Below are positions 36,895-47,353 of a stretch of DNA of 64,000 nt, one piece after another. Under the pieces are notes generated by a model, which did no database searches, was not told where the DNA came from, and saw only the letters and a list, made by a program, of their open reading frames with translations. This DNA comes from Pseudomonas sp. LRP2-20 (GTDB lineage: Bacteria > Pseudomonadota > Gammaproteobacteria > Pseudomonadales > Pseudomonadaceae). Numbering within the stretch: position 1 is the first letter of the stretch; each line of letters starts with the position of its first letter. Location: the NCBI RefSeq assembly GCF_024349685.1, contig NZ_AP025944.1, forward strand, positions 1,370,001 through 1,434,000, in the 5' to 3' direction. The translations under genes were made by a program, and so were the position numbers.

Positions 36895-37986
36895 ATGTCT
36901 GCCCTGTTCCAACCTTACTCCCTCAAAGATGTCACCTTGCGCAACCGCATCGCCATTCCACCGATGTGCCAGTACATGGCCGAGGACGGCCTGATCAACG
37001 ACTGGCACCAGGTGCATTACGCTGGCCTGGCCCGTGGCGGCGCCGGCCTGCTGGTGGTCGAGGCCACCGCCGTGGCGCCGGAAGGGCGCATCACCCCCGG
37101 CTGTGCCGGGATCTGGAGTGACGCCCATGCCCAGGCCTTCGTGCCGGTGGTGAAGGCGATCAAGGCAGCAGGCTCGGTGCCGGGCATCCAGATTGCCCAC
37201 GCCGGGCGCAAAGCCAGCGCCAACCGCCCATGGGAAGGGGACGACCACATCGCTGCCGACGATGCTCGCGGCTGGGAAACCATCGCCCCGTCGGCTGTCG
37301 CCTTTGGCGCGCACCTGCCGAAGGCACCGCGCGAGATGAGCCTGGACGACATTGCCCGGGTGAAACAGGATTTCGTCGACGCCGCGCGCCGTGCGCGTGA
37401 TGCCGGCTTCGAGTGGATCGAGCTGCACTTTGCCCATGGCTACCTGGGGCAGAGCTTCTTCTCCGAGCATTCCAACCAGCGCACCGATGCGTACGGCGGC
37501 AGCTTCGAGAACCGCAGCCGCTTCCTGCTGGAAACCCTGGCAGCGGTGCGCGAGGTGTGGCCGGAAAACCTGCCGCTGACTGCGCGCTTCGGTGTACTGG
37601 AGTATGACGGTCGTGACCAGCAGACCCTGGATGAGTCCATCGAGTTGGCGCGCATGTTCAAGGCCGGTGGCCTGGACCTGCTGAGCGTCAGCGTTGGCTT
37701 CACCATTCCTGAAACCAACATCCCATGGGGCCCGGCGTTCATGGGGCCGATTGCCGAGCGCGTACGTCGTGAGGCGGGCCTGCCGGTGACGTCGGCGTGG
37801 GGCTTTGGGACGCCGCAGCTGGCTGAGGCGGCCTTGCAGGCCAACCAGCTGGACCTGGTATCGGTAGGCCGCGCGCATCTGGCCGACCCGCATTGGGCGT
37901 ATTTCGCGGCCAAGGAACTGGGTGTTGAGAAGGCCTCCTGGACCTTGCCGGCACCTTATGCACACTGGCTCGAGCGCTATCGCTGA
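36895..37986 (+). CDS. xenA: xenobiotic reductase XenA (old yellow enzyme family)
   Basis: A 363-residue FMN enzyme reducing electrophilic alkenes, nitrate esters and nitroaromatics with NADPH. The sequence matches P. putida XenA as I remember it nearly throughout, including active-site C25 (IPPMCQYMAEDG), the His pair region (ELHFAHGYLGQSFFS) and the C-terminal WLERYR. The start is ATG 36895, after TCGGAGTTTGCCC. Divergent from an ArsR regulator with a palindrome between them. Confidence 0.95.
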   Translation: MSALFQPYSLKDVTLRNRIAIPPMCQYMAEDGLINDWHQVHYAGLARGGAGLLVVEATAVAPEGRITPGCAGIWSDAHAQAFVPVVKAIKAAGSVPGIQIAHAGRKASANRPWEGDDHIAADDARGWETIAPSAVAFGAHLPKAPREMSLDDIARVKQDFVDAARRARDAGFEWIELHFAHGYLGQSFFSEHSNQRTDAYGGSFENRSRFLLETLAAVREVWPENLPLTARFGVLEYDGRDQQTLDESIELARMFKAGGLDLLSVSVGFTIPETNIPWGPAFMGPIAERVRREAGLPVTSAWGFGTPQLAEAALQANQLDLVSVGRAHLADPHWAYFAAKELGVEKASWTLPAPYAHWLERYR

Positions 37987-38008
37987 ACTCGCATGGGGCT
38001 GCTTTGCA

Positions 38009-38082
38009 GCCCATTCGTGGGTGAACCCGCTCCCACAGCTACGGATTGCCCCTGTGGGAGCGGGCTTGCCCGCGAAGAGGCC
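38009..38082. repeat. REP palindromic pair
   Basis: Arms 38009-38038 and 38051-38082 (left arm diverged: TTCGTGGGTGAACCCGCTCC). Between convergent xenA and the hydroxyproline oxidoreductase gene. Confidence 0.85.
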
Positions 38083-38090
38083 GGTGCAGG

Positions 38091-39338
38091 CTAGAATCGT
38101 TCCAACCGGTAGGCTGCGGTCTGCGAACCGGCCGACTGCTCAGCCAGCCCCCCCACCCATTCCGCCGTCACCGCCGCCTGGGTCAGCCCCAGATGCTGAT
38201 GCCCGAACGCCAACAGCACGCGGCCATCGCACACCCGATCGATCACCGGCAACGAGTCCGGCAGCGACGGTCTGAAGCCCATCCATGGCGTTGCGCCTTC
38301 AGCACTCAGGTCCCGCTGGAACAAGCCCTTGCTCAACCGGTGCAATTGCCACGCCCGCTGCATGCTCGGCGGGGCATCGAGCCCGGCAAATTCCACCGTG
38401 CCGGCCAGGCGCAGCCCGTCCGCCATGGGCGTCATGATGAACTTGCGCTCCAGCGAGGTGACCGCGAAGGGCAGCCGTTGCTGCTCCTGCGGCAGCATCA
38501 GGTGGTAACCGCGCTCGGTGTCCAGCGGCACATGCTTGCCGGTCAGCGCCGCCGTCAGCTGCGCAGAATGTGCGCCGCAGCTGAGCAGCACCTGGCGCGC
38601 CTGGAACGTGCCTTGGTCACTGGCCAGGCTGACCCCGTTGCCGTGCAGTTGCCCACCCGCAACCCGCGCCTGGACGAAACGCACACCGCTGGCCCTGGCA
38701 GCCTCGAACAGTGCACAGACCACCCGGTACGGGTCGATGAAGTGCCCGGTACGCGGGAAGAACAAGCCACCCAGCAGCGCAGGGTTGAGCTGCGGTGCTG
38801 CCTCGCGCACGCTTTCGGCCGACCAGAAATCCACCGCCACGTTCTGCTGCTGCATGCGCGCCTGCAAGGCTTGCAGCGCCTGGCGCGACTCGGGCCGTTC
38901 GAACACCAGCAGCGAGCCATCTTCCTTGAACAGCTCGCTGTGCCCGATCGAGCCGAGCAAGCGCTGCCAGGCTCCCAGGCTGCCTTCGTTCAGCGCGCGG
39001 ATACCGGCCACGCTGCGCTGGAACGGCGCCGGGCGCAGGTTGAGCAGCAGCCGGGTGAACCAAGGCATGGCCTTGGGCAGGTACTTCCAGTCCAGGCGCA
39101 GCGGGCCCATCGGGTCGAGCAGCATGCGCGGCAGGCGCTTGAGGATCGACAGGTCGGCAATGGGGAACACCTGCTCGGTGGCCAGGTGCCCGGCATTGCC
39201 GTAGGACGCACCATGGCCGGGCGGCTGGTGGTCGAGCAGCAGCACCCGTCGGCCCTGGCGGGCCAGTTGCAGGGCGCAGGCAACGCCAACGATGCCTGCG
39301 CCCACCACGGCGATATCGGTTTCAGGGGCGTCGACCAT
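38091..39338 (-). CDS. FAD-dependent D-hydroxyproline oxidoreductase (DadA-like)
   Basis: A 415-residue FAD enzyme of the DAO family. The Rossmann motif is AVVGAGIVGVACALQLARQG near the N-terminus, and the C-terminal GRVLLAFGHQHLGLT is typical of D-amino acid dehydrogenases. Context places it at the step cis-4-hydroxy-D-proline to 1-pyrroline-4-hydroxy-2-carboxylate. It is a single-polypeptide type, not the three-subunit LhpBEF type. I chose ATG 39338 with GGAAGG spaced 6 nt upstream; a TTG two codons earlier is the alternative. Operon gene 2 nt after the dehydrogenase stop. Confidence 0.87.
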   Translation of the reverse strand: MVDAPETDIAVVGAGIVGVACALQLARQGRRVLLLDHQPPGHGASYGNAGHLATEQVFPIADLSILKRLPRMLLDPMGPLRLDWKYLPKAMPWFTRLLLNLRPAPFQRSVAGIRALNEGSLGAWQRLLGSIGHSELFKEDGSLLVFERPESRQALQALQARMQQQNVAVDFWSAESVREAAPQLNPALLGGLFFPRTGHFIDPYRVVCALFEAARASGVRFVQARVAGGQLHGNGVSLASDQGTFQARQVLLSCGAHSAQLTAALTGKHVPLDTERGYHLMLPQEQQRLPFAVTSLERKFIMTPMADGLRLAGTVEFAGLDAPPSMQRAWQLHRLSKGLFQRDLSAEGATPWMGFRPSLPDSLPVIDRVCDGRVLLAFGHQHLGLTQAAVTAEWVGGLAEQSAGSQTAAYRLERF

Positions 39339-39340
39339 GC

Positions 39341-40918
39341 TCAACCTTCCCGTTTACCGTCAAGCAAGCGCCGCAGCTGCAGCGGGTTGCCGCGCTGGAG
39401 CGCCTGTGGCAGCAGGGCATCGGGGAAGTCCTGGTAGCACACCGGGCGCAGGAAACGCAGGATGGCTGCGGTGCCGACCGAGGTGGTGCGGGCGTCGGAA
39501 GTGGCCGGGAACGGCCCGCCGTGGACCATCGCATCGCACACTTCGACACCGGTCGGCCAGCCGTTGACCAGAATGCGCCCGGCCTTGCGTTCCAGGGTCG
39601 GCAGCAGAGCGCGGGCGCTGTCGACGTCGGCATCGTCCAGCTGCAGCGTGGCGGTCAGCTGCCCCTCAAGGTGCTCGGCCACCTGGCGGACCTGCGCGTC
39701 GCTGGCGCAGGCCACCACCAGCGAAGCCGCGCCAAACACTTCGGCCTGCAACGCCGGGTCGCTGAGAAACGCTTCGGCCTGGGTCACGAACAGCTGCGCC
39801 TGGCACTGGTTCGGCCCTTGTTGTGCCTGCCCGCTGGCGGCAACGCTTGCGTTGGCGTTGCTGGCCAGGGCTGCAGTGCCAGCGGCATAGGCGCTGAAAA
39901 TGCCTGGGGTGAGCATGGTCTGCGCGGCGGCCTGGCGCACTTGCTCACTGGCCGCGTCGATGAAGCGCTGCAGTGCCGGCCCCTGGCGGGCGATCACCAG
40001 CCCGGGGTTGGTGCAGAACTGCCCGGCGCCCTGGGTCAGCGAGGCAACGAAGCCTTGCGCCAACGCTTCGGCACGGGCCTGCAGGGCTGCATCGAAGAGG
40101 AACACCGGGTTGATCGAGCTCATCTCGGCGTAGACCGGAATCGGCTCTGGGCGCGCCTGGGCGGCTTGGCACAAGGCAATGCCACCGCTGCGCGAACCGG
40201 TGAAACCGACCGCCTTGATGCGCGGGTCGCTGACCAGGGCAATGCCGACTTCACGGCCGGCGCCGTACAGCAGCGAGAACACGCCTTCCGGCAGGCCGCA
40301 GTGTCTGACCGCGCGGGCCACGGCCTGGCCGACCAGTTCGCTGGTGCCGGGGTGCGCGGCGTGGGCCTTGACCACCACCGGGCAACCGGCGGCCAGCGCC
40401 GAGGCGGTGTCGCCGCCGGCGACCGAGAAGGCCAGGGGGAAGTTGCTGGCACCGAACACCGCCACCGGGCCCAGGGCCACCTGGCGTTGGCGCAGGTCGG
40501 CACGCGGCAGCGGCTGGCGCTCGGGCTGGGCGTGGTCGACCCGCACATCCAGCCATTCGCCACTGCGGACCACGCGGGCAAAGGTGCGTAATTGCATGCA
40601 GGTGCGGCCACGCTCGCCCTGGATGCGCGCCTTGGGCAGGCCGCTTTCGGCCACGGCGCGGTCGACCAGGGCATCGCCCAGTGCTTCGATTTCGCTGGCG
40701 ATGGTTTCGAGGAAACGGGCGCGTTGCTCCAGCGAGGTTTCCCGGAAGCTGTCGAACGCCGCCCAAGCCAGAGCGCAGGCCTGGGCCACGTGTTCGCCGG
40801 TGCCGCCGGCGTAGGCGGGTTCGAGGACCAGGTTGGTGGCCGGGTCGATGGCGCGGATCGCATCGCGGCTGCCGGGCACGGCAGACTGGCCGATCAGCAG
40901 GTTGCCTGTCAGGGTCAT
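39341..40918 (-). CDS. 2-oxoglutarate semialdehyde dehydrogenase
   Basis: A 525-residue NAD(P)-dependent aldehyde dehydrogenase (KGSADH type II/III, hydroxyproline-associated). Signatures: [20 protein letters not shown], the catalytic Cys in [10 protein letters not shown], and the general base in [11 protein letters not shown]. It oxidises 2-oxoglutarate semialdehyde to 2-oxoglutarate, the last step of hydroxyproline breakdown. ATG 40918 preceded by AAAGGACGCCCC. Part of the minus-strand run from the permease to the oxidoreductase. Confidence 0.9.
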   Translation of the reverse strand: MTLTGNLLIGQSAVPGSRDAIRAIDPATNLVLEPAYAGGTGEHVAQACALAWAAFDSFRETSLEQRARFLETIASEIEALGDALVDRAVAESGLPKARIQGERGRTCMQLRTFARVVRSGEWLDVRVDHAQPERQPLPRADLRQRQVALGPVAVFGASNFPLAFSVAGGDTASALAAGCPVVVKAHAAHPGTSELVGQAVARAVRHCGLPEGVFSLLYGAGREVGIALVSDPRIKAVGFTGSRSGGIALCQAAQARPEPIPVYAEMSSINPVFLFDAALQARAEALAQGFVASLTQGAGQFCTNPGLVIARQGPALQRFIDAASEQVRQAAAQTMLTPGIFSAYAAGTAALASNANASVAASGQAQQGPNQCQAQLFVTQAEAFLSDPALQAEVFGAASLVVACASDAQVRQVAEHLEGQLTATLQLDDADVDSARALLPTLERKAGRILVNGWPTGVEVCDAMVHGGPFPATSDARTTSVGTAAILRFLRPVCYQDFPDALLPQALQRGNPLQLRRLLDGKREG

Positions 40919-40963
40919 GGGGCGTCCTTTGACGTCGAATTCAGTATCAGGGGGTACCACGCC

Positions 40964-41055
40964 CCCTGTGGGAGCGGGTTTACCCGCGAAGAGGGCGACT
41001 CGGTGCATGGCACCGGCTTCGCCGGTGTTCGCGGGTGAACCCGCTCCCACAGGGG
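40964..41055. repeat. REP palindromic pair inside the hydroxyproline operon
   Basis: Arms 40964-40996 and 41025-41055, between the deaminase and dehydrogenase genes. Position within an operon suggests mRNA stabilisation or attenuation rather than a simple stop. Confidence 0.88.
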
Positions 41056-41073
41056 CCGCAGTGCGTTTCGGGG

Positions 41074-42021
41074 TCAGGCCAGGTTTTGCTCGGCCGACCA
41101 GCTGGCGTACCACTTGCGGAACAGCGCGTACTGCTGCTCGGCGTAGTTGCGCTGGGCGTCGGTCAGCACGTCGGTTTCGTTGAAGTGCAGGCGGTACTCG
41201 GTGTCGCCGTTGAGCACCATCAGGTGCTTGTAGTACAGCACCAGGTCGCAGCCCTCATCGAACGACGACAGCACCGCCAGTGCGGCCTCCAGCTCACGCG
41301 CCAGGCGGCGGGCCTTGGCGTCGCCCTTGGCGGCCTGCTTGCTCAGGCTTACCAGCTGCAGCACTTCACGCGGCAGGGCGTTGCCGATGCCGGTGATGGC
41401 ACCGGTGGCGGCGCAGTTGACGAAGCCATGTACCACCTGGGTATCGACGCCGACCATCAGGGTCACGTCGTTATCCTGGGAGGTGATGTGCTCGGCGGCG
41501 TAGCGCAGGTCGGCGCCACCGCCGAACTCCTTGAAGCCGATCAGGTTGGGGAATTCGCGGCGCAGTTCGAAGAACAGGTCGGCGCGGGTGGCAAAGCCGT
41601 AGTAAGGGCTGTTGTAGATCACCGCCGGCAGCTTCGGCGCAGCCGCGAGAATTGCCGAGAAGTGGTGTTTCTGGGCAATCAGCGAAGCTCCGCGGCTGAG
41701 CACGCGGGGGATGACCATCAGGCCGGCGGCGCCGACCTTGGCTGCGTGGGCAGCGTGGGCCACGGCTTCGCGGGTATTCACCGCGCCGGTGCCGACGATG
41801 GTCGGGATGCCAGCGGCCACCAGGCGGGCCACGCCTTCCTGGCGCTCGGCTTCGGTCAGCAGCGGCCAGTCGCCCATCGAGCCGCAGTAGACCACGGCGC
41901 TCATGCCGGCCTCGATCAGCTCGCGGCCTTTGCGCACCAGGGCGTCGAAGTCCGGCTTGCGTTCGGCGGTGCACGGGGTCATGAGGGCGGGCATGGTGCC
42001 GGTGAAGATGTTGTCAGTCAT
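41074..42021 (-). CDS. lhpC: 1-pyrroline-4-hydroxy-2-carboxylate deaminase (DapA superfamily)
   Basis: A 315-residue aldolase-fold enzyme. The Schiff-base lysine is in [12 protein letters not shown], and [15 protein letters not shown] replaces the YNVPGRT of DapA. It deaminates and dehydrates the pyrroline to 2-oxoglutarate semialdehyde. I chose ATG 42021 (MTDNIFTG), with AGGAG 8 nt before; an upstream GTG overlaps that site. Assignment rests on family and on the flanking epimerase and dehydrogenase. The symbol follows the lhp nomenclature of P. aeruginosa and P. putida as I recall it. Confidence 0.87.
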   Translation of the reverse strand: MTDNIFTGTMPALMTPCTAERKPDFDALVRKGRELIEAGMSAVVYCGSMGDWPLLTEAERQEGVARLVAAGIPTIVGTGAVNTREAVAHAAHAAKVGAAGLMVIPRVLSRGASLIAQKHHFSAILAAAPKLPAVIYNSPYYGFATRADLFFELRREFPNLIGFKEFGGGADLRYAAEHITSQDNDVTLMVGVDTQVVHGFVNCAATGAITGIGNALPREVLQLVSLSKQAAKGDAKARRLARELEAALAVLSSFDEGCDLVLYYKHLMVLNGDTEYRLHFNETDVLTDAQRNYAEQQYALFRKWYASWSAEQNLA

Positions 42022-42064
42022 TGTTGTCACTCCTGGCGATATTCAGTGGTTTAAGAAGCCGGGT

Positions 42065-42991
42065 TCAGATGCCCCAGGCGAATGGATCCTGTTCGTCGAT
42101 CAGCAGGGTGCTGTCGGCGGTCATGTAGGCGCGGCCGGTGATGAACGGGCGAATGCGTTCGCCGTCGCGTTCGTAGCGGCCATGGAACTGGCTGCCGGTG
42201 ATGCTGGCCTGGACCCAGGTCTGGCCTTCTTCGAGCTTGCCGTCGGCGGCCAGGCAGGCCAGCTTGGCGCTGGTGCCGGTGCCGCAGGGCGAGCGGTCGT
42301 AGGCCTTGCCGGGGCACATGACGAAGTTGCGGCTGTCGGCATTGGCGTCGTCGGCGAACAGCTCGACGTGATCGATCGGCGCACCGTTTTCGCCGCTGAT
42401 GCCTTGGGCTTCGAGGGCCTTGAGCATGGCCCAGGTGTACTCGGTGAGGGCTTCGCGGTTGTCCAGTTCGATGCGCTGGCCGTGTTCGGCTACCAGGAAG
42501 AACCAGTTGCCGCCCCAGGCGATGTCGCCGCGCACCACGCCATGGCCGGGCACGTCCACCGCCACTTGCTGGCGGTAGCGGTAGGACGGTACGTTGCCCA
42601 CGGTAATGGCGCCGTCTTCATGCAGGGTGGCGCTGACCTGGCCGACTGGCGTGTCGATCTTGTGCACGCCAGGCTCGATCAGGCCCAGGTGCCGCAGCGA
42701 GGCGACCAGGCCGATGGTGCCGTGGCCGCACATGTTCAGGTAGCCGGCGTTGTTGAAGAAGATCACCCCGCAGGTGGCGTCGGCCGAGACCGGTGGGCAA
42801 TACAGCGCGCCGACCAGCACATCGTTGCCGCGTGGCTCCAGCAGGCAGGCACGGCGCCATTGATCGTGCCGCTCGCGCAGTTCGTCGCGCTGTTCGGCCA
42901 TGCTGCGCCCGTGCAATTGTGGGAAGCCTTTCATCACCAGGCGGGTCGGTTCGCCGCCGGTATGTGAGTCGATGACGTGAATCTGTTTCAT
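42065..42991 (-). CDS. lhpA: 4-hydroxyproline 2-epimerase
   Basis: A 308-residue cofactor-independent enzyme of the proline racemase family. It carries both catalytic cysteines, C88 (NMCGHGTIG) and C236 (SPCGTGTSA), and the C-terminal [10 protein letters not shown]. The paired Cys favours epimerase over the trans-3-hydroxyproline dehydratase branch, in which one is Thr. It converts trans-4-hydroxy-L-proline to cis-4-hydroxy-D-proline, the entry step. I chose [14 protein letters not shown]; an ATG 12 nt earlier is possible, and neither has a strong ribosome binding site. Confidence 0.92.
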   Translation of the reverse strand: MKQIHVIDSHTGGEPTRLVMKGFPQLHGRSMAEQRDELRERHDQWRRACLLEPRGNDVLVGALYCPPVSADATCGVIFFNNAGYLNMCGHGTIGLVASLRHLGLIEPGVHKIDTPVGQVSATLHEDGAITVGNVPSYRYRQQVAVDVPGHGVVRGDIAWGGNWFFLVAEHGQRIELDNREALTEYTWAMLKALEAQGISGENGAPIDHVELFADDANADSRNFVMCPGKAYDRSPCGTGTSAKLACLAADGKLEEGQTWVQASITGSQFHGRYERDGERIRPFITGRAYMTADSTLLIDEQDPFAWGI

Positions 42992-43014
42992 GGGCGTGTC
43001 CATTGCTTGAAGGG

Positions 43015-44628
43015 TCAGGAGGCGACGGCGGCGGGGCGGCCGGTATAGGTTTCAGTGCTGGCTTCGCTTTCATCGTCGCCTTCCAGGCGCACCATGTGGG
43101 CCGGCACGCCGGTGGCGGCGCCCCAGTAGTAGATGCCCAGGGCGCAGGCGGCCACGGCCAGGGTGTCGAACGGGTGACCGAGCACGCCCAGGCCGCCGAA
43201 GCTGCCCAGCCAGGACAACAGGATGGTCACGGCGTAGAAGCCGATCAGCCAGGCCGACGAACGTACTTGCTGGGCCAGCGACAGGTGCTGGGTCGGGACG
43301 AAGCGACCGCACAGCAGGTACAGCACGAACATCACGATCTGCAGGGCCAGCAGCCAGGACACGGTGTTCCAGCCCGACCAGTAGACGATCAGCGCGGCGA
43401 TGATGAACGACAGTGGGCCGAGCACGCCCATGCCCTTGACCCGGAACGGGCGCGGCATGTCCGGCGCATTGCGGCGCAGGGCGGCGACGGTGACCGGGGC
43501 CACGGCGTAGCTCAGTACCAGGGCCGCGGACACCACGTTGATCAGCGCTTCCCAGGAAGGAAACGGCAAGGTCCAGAACACCGACAGGCCGAAGGTCAGC
43601 CACAGCGCCGGGCGCGGGATGCCGGACTCGGCGTCGATGCGGGTGAAGTACTTGAAGAAGGTGCCAGTCTGCGCCCAGCCATAGACCACGCGCGGCGTGG
43701 CGTTCATGTAGATGTTGCCGCAACCGCTGGGCGAGATCACCGCGTCGGCCACCACCAGGTAGGCCAGCCAGCCGACCCCCAGGGCCAGGGCGATGTCACG
43801 GTAGGGCAGGGCCAGTTCCTTGGTCACCGCAGCCCAGCCGTTGGCGAGCATCTCGGTCGGCACGCTGCCGAGGAAGGCCAGTTGCAGCAGCGCATAGATC
43901 GCGGTGGACAGCAGCACCGAAAGGATCAGCGCGATCGGGATGGTGCGCTGCGGGTTCTTCACCTCGCTGGCCACCGAAATGATCGGCGTCAGGCCCAGGT
44001 AGGCGAAGATGATGCCACCGGCCGACACCGCCATTTCCACGCCGGACAGGCCGAACGGGGCGAAACCCTGGACCTCGAAGTTCTCCGGCTTGAAGAAGCT
44101 GAACAGCACGCCGATCACCAACAGCGGCACGATGAACTTGAACACGCTGACCAGGTTGTTGGCCTTGGCGAAGGTCTTCACGCTGCGGTAGTTGAGGAAG
44201 AAGAACAGCCCCAGCAAGGCGAACTGCACCAGCCAGCCGAGCACGGTCGGGTCGCTGGTGCCGACCTTGGTCAGCCCGGGGAACCAGGCTGCGGCGTACT
44301 GGCGCGAGGCGACCACTTCGATGGCGATCAGGCTGGAGAAGGCGATCAGGGTGATGAAGCCCATCAGGTAGCCGAGCAGCGGGCCGTGCGAGTACACCGG
44401 GTAGCGCACCACGCCACCGGCACGCGGCAGGGCGGCGCCGAGTTCGCAGTAGACGATGCCCAGCAGCAGCACGGCGAAACCGCCGAGGAACCAGGAGAGG
44501 ATGCCGGCCGGGCCGGCGATGGCCGAGACGTGGCTGGCGGCGAACAGCCAGCCGGAGCCGAAGATGGCACCGAGGCCGATGAAGGTGAGGTCGAGCAATG
44601 ACAGCTGTTTCTTGAATTTGCCTGACAT
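43015..44628 (-). CDS. APC family permease, presumed hydroxyproline transporter
   Basis: A 537-residue transporter with about 12-13 membrane helices (first at [20 protein letters not shown]). It belongs to the aspartate/proline-type APC branch. Placement upstream of the epimerase gene, 23 nt apart, makes hydroxyproline uptake the likely role. ATG 44628 after AAAGGCGCACCC. The C-terminal 40 residues are hydrophilic. Confidence 0.85.
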   Translation of the reverse strand: MSGKFKKQLSLLDLTFIGLGAIFGSGWLFAASHVSAIAGPAGILSWFLGGFAVLLLGIVYCELGAALPRAGGVVRYPVYSHGPLLGYLMGFITLIAFSSLIAIEVVASRQYAAAWFPGLTKVGTSDPTVLGWLVQFALLGLFFFLNYRSVKTFAKANNLVSVFKFIVPLLVIGVLFSFFKPENFEVQGFAPFGLSGVEMAVSAGGIIFAYLGLTPIISVASEVKNPQRTIPIALILSVLLSTAIYALLQLAFLGSVPTEMLANGWAAVTKELALPYRDIALALGVGWLAYLVVADAVISPSGCGNIYMNATPRVVYGWAQTGTFFKYFTRIDAESGIPRPALWLTFGLSVFWTLPFPSWEALINVVSAALVLSYAVAPVTVAALRRNAPDMPRPFRVKGMGVLGPLSFIIAALIVYWSGWNTVSWLLALQIVMFVLYLLCGRFVPTQHLSLAQQVRSSAWLIGFYAVTILLSWLGSFGGLGVLGHPFDTLAVAACALGIYYWGAATGVPAHMVRLEGDDESEASTETYTGRPAAVAS

Positions 44629-44887
44629 GGGTGCGCCTTTTTGTAGGTTTTGGATAGGCAGGTCTGATGTCACGTGATGCGGCTTGTTACGGCCGCGCTG
44701 TTGTAGGTGTTGGGCGGCTTGCGTGGGGCATAGAGTGGACCCGAACGGGGCAGGGGTTCTTGATGGTTTTCTGCAGGGTGGATGACGAAATCGGCACAGT
44801 TGCGGAAAAGGCTGGCGGCTGCATGACCTTGATAGGTAGGCTGAAGGCCTTGCTGTATAAGGCTTTTAGAGATTCATGGGCATTGAT
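44629..44887. other. regulatory gap upstream of the hydroxyproline operon
   Basis: About 260 nt before a REP pair, with no gene. It must contain the promoter of the minus-strand operon. A TCACGTGA palindrome (44672-44679) and TTGTTACGGCCGCGCTGTTGT (about 44686-44706) are possible activator sites, not identified further. Confidence 0.4.
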
Positions 44888-44982
44888 GGCCCATTCGCGG
44901 GGCAAGCCCGCTCCCACAGGCTTACTACAATCCCAGAGTCTTGCGCGGTAGTTGTGGGAGCGGGCTTGCCCGCGAAGAGGCC
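44888..44982. repeat. REP palindromic pair
   Basis: Arms 44888-44920 and 44951-44982. It lies 25 nt before the start of the AraC-type regulator, so the regulator's promoter may overlap it. Confidence 0.88.
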
Positions 44983-45007
44983 AGTGCAGCCAATAGAGAT
45001 TGCCCCG

Positions 45008-45790
45008 ATGACAGATACCCCCCTGGCAACCCTGTACCAGTCCCTCGACCAGCATCGGCCGGCCACTCTGGAGGCCCTGCTGGCGGGTGTGTCGCTGTTG
45101 CTGCCGATCCTCGACGCGATCCCCAATGCCGCCATCTTCATCAAGGACCCGGCCGCCCGCTATGTGCTGGCCAACAACACCCTGGTCCAGCGCTGTGGTC
45201 TCAAGCGCCTGCAGCCGCTGCTGGGCAAGACCAGCGCCGAAGTGTTCCCGGCGCAACTGGGCCCCGGCTACACCGAGCAGGATCGCCGGGTACTCAAGGA
45301 CGGCCTGGTGCTGCAAGACCAGCTCGAACTGCACCTGTACGGCAGCCGAGAGCCGGGCTGGTGCCTGACCCACAAGCGCCCGCTGCGCAACCCGGACGGC
45401 GAGATCATCGGCCTGGTGGGCATTTCCGTCGACCTGCAGTCAGCCGCCGACACCCACCCCGCCTACCAGCGCCTGGCTGCGGTGGACGAGCATATCCGCC
45501 GCCATTTCCACCAGCCGATCAGCATGAGTGAGCTGACCCGCATCGCTGGCATTTCCGTGGCGCAGCTGGAGCGTTACTGCAAGCGGGTGTTTCACCTCAC
45601 GCCGCGGCAGATGATTCACAAGGCACGCCTGGAACACGCGCACCGGCTGCTGCATTCCGATTTGCCGATCACCGAAGTGGCGCTGCGCTGCGGCTACACC
45701 GACCACAGTGCGTTCAGCCGCCAGTTCAAGCAACTGACGGGCTTTACCCCCCGCCAGTACCGCCAGGCGACGGCGGATCAGGCCGGCTGA
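45008..45790 (+). CDS. lhpR: PAS-AraC family regulator of hydroxyproline catabolism
   Basis: A 260-residue regulator: a PAS-type sensor (about residues 40-145, AAIFIKDPAARYVLANN onward) and a C-terminal AraC DNA-binding domain (about 155-255, with ISVAQLERYCKRVF and ITEVALRCGYTDHSAFSRQF). It is divergent from the hydroxyproline genes and probably activates them when hydroxyproline is present. ATG 45008; the C-terminus overlaps the convergent LysR gene by 13 nt. Confidence 0.87.
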   Translation: MTDTPLATLYQSLDQHRPATLEALLAGVSLLLPILDAIPNAAIFIKDPAARYVLANNTLVQRCGLKRLQPLLGKTSAEVFPAQLGPGYTEQDRRVLKDGLVLQDQLELHLYGSREPGWCLTHKRPLRNPDGEIIGLVGISVDLQSAADTHPAYQRLAAVDEHIRRHFHQPISMSELTRIAGISVAQLERYCKRVFHLTPRQMIHKARLEHAHRLLHSDLPITEVALRCGYTDHSAFSRQFKQLTGFTPRQYRQATADQAG

Positions 45791-46665
45791 AACAGCAGCC
45801 TGGCTTCGTCGAAGCACTGCTCGGCAATCGCCGAACGTGGCTCGCTGCGGCGCAGCAGCAGGCCGACCGGGCTGTGGATGCTGGCGTCGGCGATGGGGAT
45901 GATGCGCATGTGTTCGCTGAGGTCTTCCAGGCCGCAGCCCAGTGGCATGATCGCGCAGCACACGCCGGTGTTGATGGCCTGCACCAGCTGGAAGGTCGAG
46001 TCGCTTTCCAGCACGGCATTGGGCTCAAGGCCGCGGCTGCGAAAGCTCAGGTCCAGTGACTGGCGGTAATGCATGCCTTTGCTCAGCAGGCCCAGGGGAA
46101 TATCGCCAAGCTCGTCCCAGCGCAGGCTGTCGGCGTCGAACTGGAAGTGCTGGGTGTCGAACAGCAGGCCCATGGTGGTGGTGCCCAGCTCGATCACTTC
46201 GAAGAAGTTGGCGTTGACCTGGTCGAGGTAGCAGATACCCAGGTCGAGCTGGTTGCGGCTCAGGCCATCCATGATCTGCTCGGTGCTGTGCGAGCTGAGC
46301 TGAAACTGCAGCTCGGGGTATTTCTCGCGCAGCGGCAGCAGCAGGTGCATGGGGTTGAAGCTGGCCAGCGGCACAGTGCCCAGGCGCAGGCTGCCGACCA
46401 CCTGGCCTCGGCAACTGGCGGCCTCCGCCTGCAGGCCGTCATGGGCGGCGAGCAGGGTGCGGGCCCAGGCCAGGATGCGTTCGCCGGCTTCGGTGAAACC
46501 CTCGAAGCGCTGGCCGCGCTTGACCAGCACCAGGTCCAGTTCGTCCTCCAGGTTGCGCAAGCGCATGGACAGGGTCGGCTGGGTGATATGGCACAGCGCC
46601 GCGGCCTGGCCGAAGTGGCGGGTCTGGTCGAGGGCGATGAGGAACTTGAGCTGCTTGATGTCCAT
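45778..46665 (-). CDS. LysR family regulator, divergent from moaB
   Basis: A 295-residue protein with the N-terminal helix-turn-helix FGQAAALCHITQPTLSMRLR and the C-terminal effector-binding half. Divergent from moaB (140 nt apart) and near the moaA and YdeP-type genes, so it may control molybdoenzyme expression. Its 3' end overlaps the AraC-type regulator gene. ATG 46665. Confidence 0.9.
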   Translation of the reverse strand: MDIKQLKFLIALDQTRHFGQAAALCHITQPTLSMRLRNLEDELDLVLVKRGQRFEGFTEAGERILAWARTLLAAHDGLQAEAASCRGQVVGSLRLGTVPLASFNPMHLLLPLREKYPELQFQLSSHSTEQIMDGLSRNQLDLGICYLDQVNANFFEVIELGTTTMGLLFDTQHFQFDADSLRWDELGDIPLGLLSKGMHYRQSLDLSFRSRGLEPNAVLESDSTFQLVQAINTGVCCAIMPLGCGLEDLSEHMRIIPIADASIHSPVGLLLRRSEPRSAIAEQCFDEARLLFQPA

Positions 46666-46805
46666 GGAAGTGCCTGGAGTCTGGTTGTGCAGACCTTAAC
46701 CCACGTCTGCGATAGATGTCATTGATCGGCCGGTTCGCCATTTCGATTGGACGCTGCTCGGGCTTGCCTCTAGCGTGACGACAATGCCATTCAAGGAGCT
46801 TCACC

Positions 46806-47345
46806 GTGCGCGTCCAACCCGATGCGGTTTTCGTACCGCTGAACATCGCCGTGCTGACCGTCAGCGACACCCGTACCTACGACAATGACACCTCCGGCGA
46901 GCTGCTGGCCAGCCGCTCGGTGGAAGTTGGCCACCGCCTGGTGGCGCGGGCGCTGCTCAAGGACGACCTGTACAAGATTCGCGCTCAGGTGGCGGCCTGG
47001 ATCGCCGATGACGACGTGCAGGTGGTGCTGATCACCGGCGGTACCGGCTTTACCGGGCGTGACAGCACGCCGGAGGCAGTGCAGTGCCTGCTGGACCGGA
47101 GTGTCGATGGCTTTGGCGAACTGTTCCGCGCCTTGTCCATTCTCGATATCGGCAGCTCGACGGTGCAGAGCAGGGCACTGGCGGGGATTTCCAACGGCAC
47201 CCTGGTGTGCTGCCTGCCCGGCTCGACCGGCGCTTGCCGTACTGCCTGGGAAGGCATTTTGGTGGAGCAGCTGGATGCGCGGCACCGGCCCTGTAATTTC
47301 GTCAAGCATCTGAAGCCCATCGAAGCCTGCGAAAGCCGCGGCTAG
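46806..47345 (+). CDS. moaB: molybdenum cofactor biosynthesis protein MoaB
   Basis: A 179-residue molybdopterin adenylyltransferase-fold protein (MoaB/MogA) recognised by the loop ITGGTGFTGRDSTPEAV and the C-terminal LPGSTGACRTAWEGIL. It starts at GTG preceded by AAGGAGCTTCACC. It sits between the LysR gene and a bestrophin gene, with moaA nearby. Confidence 0.94.
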   Translation: MRVQPDAVFVPLNIAVLTVSDTRTYDNDTSGELLASRSVEVGHRLVARALLKDDLYKIRAQVAAWIADDDVQVVLITGGTGFTGRDSTPEAVQCLLDRSVDGFGELFRALSILDIGSSTVQSRALAGISNGTLVCCLPGSTGACRTAWEGILVEQLDARHRPCNFVKHLKPIEACESRG

Positions 47346-47353
47346 CCAGCACC

